A stretch of 5,535 nucleotides of DNA from Pseudomonadota bacterium (lineage in GTDB: Bacteria; Pseudomonadota; Gammaproteobacteria; Burkholderiales; Burkholderiaceae_C), in NCBI GenBank assembly GCA_030918015.1, contig JAUPTP010000192.1, forward strand, positions 1 through 5,535. The letters run 5' to 3'. A program made the translations under genes and the position numbers. Positions 1 through 5,535 of the stretch are shown piece by piece. Position 1 is the stretch's first letter, and each line of letters begins with the position of its first letter. Under the pieces are notes generated by a model. The model was not told the origin of the DNA, searched no databases, and was given only the letters and a program-made list of their open reading frames with translations.

Positions 1-172
1 GCATCCATTCCGGACAGAGGGACGGATGCACCAACGCGGTAGATGTGGACGATTCTAGTCCAGTCAACCCCCCCACCCCTGCTGAATTGCCGGGAAGACC
101 TCTCGTCTCAGGGTAAAAATCATGCCACTGCCGACTGGATGATGTCACGAGAATGAAAGTGGCACCGGCCAC
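1..172. other. Intergenic region downstream of rlmE (probable ftsH upstream region)
   Basis: No coding region is supported here. Read on the minus strand, the segment follows the rlmE stop and would lead into ftsH, if the usual rlmE-ftsH order holds; no ftsH start or coding sequence is visible, so that is inference. It contains a run of seven C followed by A and four C at 68-79 (G-rich on the minus strand). Directly downstream on the minus strand is a TTGACT hexamer (67-62), then a TAGAAT hexamer (57-52) too close to pair with it. At 18-bp spacing TTGACT faces only TCTACC, a poor -10. GCATCC (1-6) and GGATGC (24-29) form a 6-bp inverted repeat. A promoter for the next gene may lie here, but I cannot define one. 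Confidence 0.5.
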
Positions 173-173
173 T
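158..173 (-). terminator. Small hairpin at the rlmE stop codon, weak terminator candidate
   Basis: On the minus strand AGTGGC, loop CGGT, GCCACT forms a perfect 6-bp stem, extendable by a G-U pair, that begins inside the rlmE stop codon. It is followed by TTTCATTCT, only a loose U-rich stretch. A third matching arm at 123-129 (minus strand AGTGGCA) could pair instead with the second arm, giving a competing 7-bp stem with a 28-nt loop. The stem is short and the U tract is poor, so this may attenuate rather than end transcription, or may only protect the 3' end. Confidence 0.3.
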
Positions 174-853
174 CACGCCGGACGCCGCTTCAGGCCGATG
201 CCGACCAGGAAGGTCTCGGACGACTTGTCCCGCGAGGCCTTGGGCTTGCAGGGCTTGACGACACGGAAATGCTCGCGGAACAGATCGACCAGCTGGCTGT
301 AGCCGCCCCCGTGGAAGACCTTGCACACCAGCGCGCCGTCCGGCTTGAGATGCGACTGGGCAAAATCGATGGCCAGCTCGATCAGCAGTTCCACCCGCGC
401 CGCATCCGTGACGCCCACGCCCGAGAGGTTGGGCGCCATGTCCGAGACCACCACATCGACCGGACGACCCGCCAGCACGTCGACCAGCTGCTGCAGCACC
501 GCGTCCTCGCGGAAATCGCCCTGGATGAAGTGCACACCCTCGATCGGCTCGAACTCGAGCAGGTCCAGCGCGATGAGGGTGCCGTCGAGCGCGCCGACGG
601 CCGCGCCACCGACACCCGCCTCCTTGGGCGCGAAACGCCGGCGCAGGTACTGGCTCCAGGCCCCCGGAGAGGCGCCCAGATCGACCACCACCTGCCCGGG
701 CCGGATCAGATGGAAGGTCTCGTCGATCTCCTTGAGCTTGTAGGCCGCACGGGAGCGGTAGCCCTCCTTCTGTGCCTGTCGCACATAGGGATCGTTGACG
801 TGCGCGTTCAGCCACGCCTTGTTGATTTTCTTGCTCTTGCTGTCGATCTTCAT
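173..853 (-). CDS. rlmE: RlmE, 23S rRNA (uridine-2552-2'-O)-methyltransferase
   Basis: The 226-residue product is an FtsJ/RrmJ-family methyltransferase. The family transfers a methyl group from S-adenosylmethionine to the 2'-OH of U2552 in the A-loop of 23S rRNA, a late cytoplasmic step in 50S assembly. The SAM-binding motif [12 protein letters not shown] is at 58-69, and the acidic motif [11 protein letters not shown], at about 95-103. The catalytic K-D-K-E set is present: K39 in [10 protein letters not shown]138 in [10 protein letters not shown]178 in VCKVFHGGG and E213 in SSETFLVG. E. coli RlmE is 209 residues, as I recall; the extra length is mainly an Ala/Gly-rich loop at about 76-91 between motifs I and II, plus a basic N-terminus. 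The ATG at 853 matches the family N-terminus, no in-frame start lies nearby upstream, and no Shine-Dalgarno sequence precedes it. It is divergent from yhbY across 20 bp. ftsH is expected downstream. Identity is secure. Confidence 0.97.
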   Translation of the reverse strand: MKIDSKSKKINKAWLNAHVNDPYVRQAQKEGYRSRAAYKLKEIDETFHLIRPGQVVVDLGASPGAWSQYLRRRFAPKEAGVGGAAVGALDGTLIALDLLEFEPIEGVHFIQGDFREDAVLQQLVDVLAGRPVDVVVSDMAPNLSGVGVTDAARVELLIELAIDFAQSHLKPDGALVCKVFHGGGYSQLVDLFREHFRVVKPCKPKASRDKSSETFLVGIGLKRRPA

Positions 854-861
854 GTCGCAAC

Positions 862-867
862 GATAAT
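862..867 (+). promoter_or_regulatory. Candidate -10 element for yhbY
   Basis: GATAAT differs from the sigma-70 -10 consensus at one base. With the usual 7-nt distance to the start point, transcription would begin at 874, the A of the yhbY ATG, giving a leaderless mRNA. No good -35 is present; TTGCTG at 837-842 is 19 bp away and matches only its first three bases. It overlaps an opposing -10-like hexamer on the minus strand. The placement is inference; a promoter farther upstream inside rlmE, such as TTGATT at 822-827, is an alternative. Confidence 0.4.
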
Positions 868-868
868 A
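863..868 (-). promoter_or_regulatory. Candidate -10 element for rlmE
   Basis: Read on the minus strand, positions 868-863 are TATTAT, one mismatch from the -10 consensus. A start point 7 nt downstream is at about 856, leaving a 3-nt leader before the rlmE ATG. No convincing -35 is seen (CAGTTG at 17-bp spacing). It shares five of six base pairs with the opposing yhbY -10-like hexamer, so RNA polymerase could occupy only one at a time. No clear sigma-32 promoter was found, although the rlmE-ftsH unit is heat-inducible in E. coli. Confidence 0.35.
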
Positions 869-873
869 GAGGG

Positions 874-1362
874 ATGGCTGCCATCCAACTGACCCCGGCC
901 CAGCGCAAGGAACATCGCGCTGCGGCCCACCACCTCGATCCCGTCGTCATGATCGGATCCGAGGGCCTGACCCCTGCTGTCCTGAAGGAGACCGATGCTG
1001 CGCTCAAAGCGCATGGACTGATCAAGGTGCGCGTCTTCAGTGACGAACGTGCCACCCGCGAAGCCCTGCTGGTGCAGCTGGCCGACCAGCTCGACGCCGC
1101 GCCGATCCAGCACATCGGCAAGCTGCTGGTGCTGTGGCGCCCGCTGCCGGCGCGCGACCAGGCCGACGAGCGCGCCTCGGGCGAAGACCGCCGCGCCGCC
1201 GCGCCCCGCGTCGTCAAGCTGCTGACCTTCTCCAAGAGCGGGTCTCATCGTGCCCAGATCAAGAAGGTCACGATCCTGGGCAACCAGCGTCTGACCACGG
1301 GCGGCCTGGTCAAGCGCGCCAAGAAGCGCGTGACCAGCCCGAAGAAGCGCCAGCAGGACTGA
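874..1362 (+). CDS. yhbY: YhbY-family CRM-domain RNA-binding protein with basic C-terminal tail
   Basis: The 162-residue product has a CRM (YhbY) RNA-binding domain at residues 1-95: [20 protein letters not shown] at 6-25, the GxxG loop as GSEG at 28-31, GLIKVRVF at 48-55 and [10 protein letters not shown] at 81-90. In E. coli, YhbY is about 97 residues and associates with 50S precursors. A role in large-subunit assembly therefore fits its place beside rlmE, but this is family knowledge. Residues 96-162 are an extension: first an acidic and basic Ala-rich linker, then a Lys/Arg-rich tail ending [12 protein letters not shown], probably disordered and RNA-contacting. Start choice: the ATG at 874 gives the family N-terminus; AGAGGG abuts it with no spacing, so it is a poor ribosome binding site. 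No upstream in-frame start lies in the gap. It is convergent with the DUF4149 gene. Confidence 0.93.
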   Translation: MAAIQLTPAQRKEHRAAAHHLDPVVMIGSEGLTPAVLKETDAALKAHGLIKVRVFSDERATREALLVQLADQLDAAPIQHIGKLLVLWRPLPARDQADERASGEDRRAAAPRVVKLLTFSKSGSHRAQIKKVTILGNQRLTTGGLVKRAKKRVTSPKKRQQD

Positions 1363-1372
1363 AGCTGCGGCC

Positions 1373-1408
1373 CTCGGCCGCCACCGCCTTGCGCGGCGCG
1401 CGGCCGAG
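1373..1408. terminator. GC-rich hairpin between convergent genes, candidate bidirectional terminator
   Basis: CTCGGCCGC (1373-1381) and GCGGCCGAG (1400-1408) are perfect 9-bp inverted arms. Inside, CGCC (1385-1388) and GGCG (1395-1398) add four pairs around a six-base loop. A competing stem, GCGGCC (1367-1372) with GGCCGC (1376-1381), shares the left arm. The structure sits in the 53 bp between the yhbY and DUF4149 stop codons, the expected place for a shared terminator. Neither strand has a U tract after it, so it is not a standard intrinsic terminator; it may stabilise 3' ends or work with Rho. Confidence 0.5.
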
Positions 1409-1415
1409 AAACCTC

Positions 1416-1862
1416 TCAGGTCTGGTGCTCACCACCCGCGCGCCAGACCAGCCCCAGCAGCAGCACGCCCTTGACCAGGAACAGCGTGCTCGAGGCGCCA
1501 TGCAGCGCGCCAAAGCTGAAACTGCCCTGACCCTGCCGCGCGGCCTCCATCATGGGCTGCAGCGCGAAGAAGCCCAGCACGGTGCAGAACAGCGCCCCCA
1601 GCACCAGCAGCAGGTTCAACGACATCACCGAACCCCGGCCTGCGGCCATGCGCTGCGAGGCCAGACGGCGCTCGATCAGGAACAGCACCACCGCCAGCCC
1701 CAGACCGACATGGGCCTCGATGCGAAAGAGCTGACCGGCGATGCGTCCGGCCTCGGTGCGCTCGAGCATCGCGAACAGCGTCGGCGCGACCGCCGCGCCC
1801 AGCGTGGCGACCAGACCGAGCCACAGCGCGGCCAGCAACGTGCGGAGGCGACAAAGGAACAT
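1416..1862 (-). CDS. DUF4149 family integral membrane protein, function unknown
   Basis: The 148-residue product has four predicted membrane segments, at about residues 8-30, 50-65, 79-101 and 121-140. I place it in the DUF4149 family (Pfam PF13664 from memory) on its length, the N-terminal pattern WLGLVATLGAAVAPTLFAML, the RIEAHVGLGLAVVLFLIERR segment with E49 and H51 at the second helix, and FGALHGASSTLFLVKG at the start of the fourth. It lacks a cleavable signal peptide by eye. A basic loop (RRLASQRMAAGR) between helices 2 and 3 suggests that loop is cytoplasmic. The ATG at 1862 is chosen because AGGAGT precedes it by 6 nt and the next codons start the first helix; the frame stays open further upstream, but that part is shadow sequence antisense to nothing known and overlaps greA out of frame. 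It follows greA by 32 bp and is probably its operon partner. The same neighbour is known next to greA in pseudomonads. The role is not known. Confidence 0.88.
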   Translation of the reverse strand: MFLCRLRTLLAALWLGLVATLGAAVAPTLFAMLERTEAGRIAGQLFRIEAHVGLGLAVVLFLIERRLASQRMAAGRGSVMSLNLLLVLGALFCTVLGFFALQPMMEAARQGQGSFSFGALHGASSTLFLVKGVLLLGLVWRAGGEHQT

Positions 1863-1868
1863 CAGCGG

Positions 1869-1874
1869 ACTCCT
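1869..1874 (-). promoter_or_regulatory. Ribosome binding site of the DUF4149 gene
   Basis: AGGAGT on the minus strand lies 6 nt before the ATG at 1862-1860. It is the clearest Shine-Dalgarno sequence in the window and fixes the start of the membrane protein. It lies in the 32-bp gap after the greA stop, which fits independent initiation on a shared greA transcript. Confidence 0.75.
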
Positions 1875-1894
1875 GGAAGCAAACGGGAAGCCGC

Positions 1895-2371
1895 TCAGCA
1901 GTAGCGGACCTCGATGATCTCGTAGTTCTTCAGGCCACCGGGCGCGTTGACGGTGGCGACGTCGCCGGCTTCCTTGCCGATCAGCGCGCGTGCGATCGGC
2001 GAGCCCACCGAGATGCGACCGAACTTGATGTCGGCCTCGTCCTCGCCGACGATCTGATAGGTGACCGCGTCGCCGCTTTCTTCCTCTTCCAGATCGACGG
2101 TGGCACCGAACACCACCTTGCCGCCGGCGTTGAGCGAGGCCGGATCGATCACCTGCCCAACCGACAGCTTGGCCTCGACCTCGAGGATGCGGCCCTCGAT
2201 GAAGCCCTGCTTGTCCTTGGCGGCATCGTACTCGGCGTTCTCGGACAGGTCGCCCTGGGCGCGGGCCTCGGCGATCGCCTGGATGACCGCCGGGCGTTCG
2301 ACGGTCTTGAGGCGGTGCAGCTCTTCCTTCAGCAGCTCGGCGCCGCGCTTGGTCAGCGGAATCGTGGCCAT
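1895..2371 (-). CDS. greA: GreA, transcript cleavage (elongation) factor
   Basis: The 158-residue product has exactly the length of E. coli GreA. GreA enters the secondary channel of RNA polymerase and stimulates cleavage of the backtracked RNA 3' end, rescuing arrested complexes. The N-terminal coiled coil spans about residues 8-75. Its tip carries GDLSENAEYDAAKDKQG with the conserved acidic residues D41 and E44 that coordinate the catalytic metal in the polymerase active site. The C-terminal FKBP-like domain covers about 80-158, including SVGSPIARALIGKEAGDV and the closing NYEIIEVRY strand. The ATG at 2371 gives the standard MATIPLTKRGAELL start; only a weak purine stretch (GAAGA) precedes it. 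It lies 118 bp downstream of carB behind a terminator-like hairpin and 32 bp upstream of the DUF4149 gene. Its transcription may come from carB read-through, a leader promoter, or both. Confidence 0.98.
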   Translation of the reverse strand: MATIPLTKRGAELLKEELHRLKTVERPAVIQAIAEARAQGDLSENAEYDAAKDKQGFIEGRILEVEAKLSVGQVIDPASLNAGGKVVFGATVDLEEEESGDAVTYQIVGEDEADIKFGRISVGSPIARALIGKEAGDVATVNAPGGLKNYEIIEVRYC

Positions 2372-2397
2372 GGGTGTTCTTCGATCGGTCGGGTATC

Positions 2398-2444
2398 AAC
2401 AAAAGCGAACCGCCGCCTGCTTCCTCGCGGAAGGCCGGCGGCGG
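2398..2444 (-). terminator. Terminator or attenuator hairpin between carB and greA
   Basis: On the minus strand an 8-bp stem CCGCCGCC/GGCGGCGG (2444-2437 with 2417-2410) continues, across a small internal loop (GGC facing CA), into a 5-bp stem CTTCC/GGAAG. This is closed by the tetraloop GCGA, a stable GNRA type. It is followed by TTCGCTTTTGTT, a U-rich tail offset by five bases. This fits an intrinsic terminator for carAB with partial read-through, or an attenuator in a greA leader. The greA ATG lies 38 nt past the stem. Confidence 0.65.
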
Positions 2445-2448
2445 CACG

Positions 2449-2471
2449 GGGCTGCGCACGGGCGGCAGCCC
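2449..2471 (-). other. First hairpin of a tandem pair in the carB-greA spacer
   Basis: GGGCTGC and GCAGCCC form a perfect 7-bp stem around a 9-nt loop, 18 nt past the carB stop codon and four bases before the terminator-like hairpin. The sequence CTGCCGCC, which spans part of its 5' arm and its loop, is also partly complementary to the GGCGGCGG arm of the second hairpin, so alternative folding is possible. It may be a 3'-end stabiliser for carB mRNA or part of a leader switch. The stem is seen; its role is inferred. Confidence 0.4.
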
Positions 2472-2489
2472 GCGCAGTTTAGTTCAGTT

Positions 2490-5535
<3,046 letters not shown>

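Noticed and set aside
1..29. ATG at 8-6 on the minus strand as the ftsH start, and the GCATCC/GGATGC repeat as a regulatory site
   Set aside because: Only two full codons (Met-Asp) are visible before the edge and they do not match the usual FtsH N-terminus; the 6-bp repeat is easily due to chance.
104..130. Sigma-54 type promoter (TGGCAT on the minus strand)
   Set aside because: The GG element is present, but the required GC of the -12 element is missing at the correct distance.
269..892. Plus-strand open frame antisense to rlmE
   Set aside because: It mirrors the rlmE codons, crosses the divergent promoter region and has no recognisable motif.
860..895. Sigma-32 (heat-shock) promoter for rlmE
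   Set aside because: GTTGGA and CCCTCTAT loosely resemble the two elements, but the spacer is about 10 bp, too short, and the matches are poor.
120..1235. Long open frame spanning rlmE, the intergenic gap and antisense of yhbY
   Set aside because: Low-complexity Arg/Ser/Gly translation; RlmE and YhbY explain the same bases with intact catalytic and fold motifs.
1134..1904. Plus-strand open frame of 256 codons over yhbY and antisense to the membrane protein gene
   Set aside because: It is out of frame with yhbY and rich in Gln/Arg/His from reading GC-rich sequence in the wrong frame. Both genes it overlaps are well supported.
2381..2404. greA promoter starting from TTGATA just after the hairpin
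   Set aside because: TTGATA is a good -35, but a 17-bp spacer leads to CACCCA at the greA ATG, which is not a -10 element.
1863..2459. Upstream extension of the membrane protein frame to 2459
   Set aside because: The extension runs out of frame through all of greA. The Shine-Dalgarno at 1869-1874 and the hydrophobic N-terminus place the start at 1862.

Overview
This window is a stretch of core chromosome from a high-GC proteobacterium. It is most likely a betaproteobacterium of the order Burkholderiales, judging from the extended CarB loops, the basic tail on the YhbY protein, the extra loop in RlmE, and the gene order. I recall the order carB-greA-DUF4149-yhbY-rlmE-ftsH-folP-glmM from pseudomonads, and E. 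coli keeps the greA-yhbY-rlmE-ftsH part. No mobile element, CRISPR array, tRNA, rRNA or accessory island is visible.

Layout from left to right. Positions 1-172 are non-coding and lie downstream of rlmE, where ftsH would be expected just beyond the left edge. rlmE (173-853, minus) encodes the 23S rRNA U2552 2'-O-methyltransferase. yhbY (874-1362, plus) encodes a CRM-domain ribosome-associated RNA-binding protein and is divergent from rlmE across only 20 bp. yhbY converges on a small four-helix membrane protein of the DUF4149 family (1416-1862, minus), with a GC-rich hairpin in the 53 bp between them. Upstream of the membrane protein on the minus strand are greA (1895-2371), a transcript cleavage factor, and the last ~1014 codons of carB (2490-5535), the large subunit of carbamoyl-phosphate synthase, whose start lies beyond the right edge.

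Functionally, the genes fall into three themes: carbamoyl phosphate supply for pyrimidines and arginine (carB), relief of stalled RNA polymerase (greA), and maturation of the 50S ribosomal subunit (yhbY, rlmE). The membrane protein has no assigned role. The minus strand genes carB, greA and DUF4149 are probably at least partly co-transcribed. A terminator-like hairpin between carB and greA suggests partial uncoupling.

The window holds no obviously new multi-gene system. What deserves a second look lies in the small gaps: overlapping back-to-back -10 elements between rlmE and yhbY that could make both mRNAs (near-)leaderless, and two tandem hairpins in the greA leader, the second ending in a GNRA loop and followed by a U-rich stretch, which resemble an attenuator.
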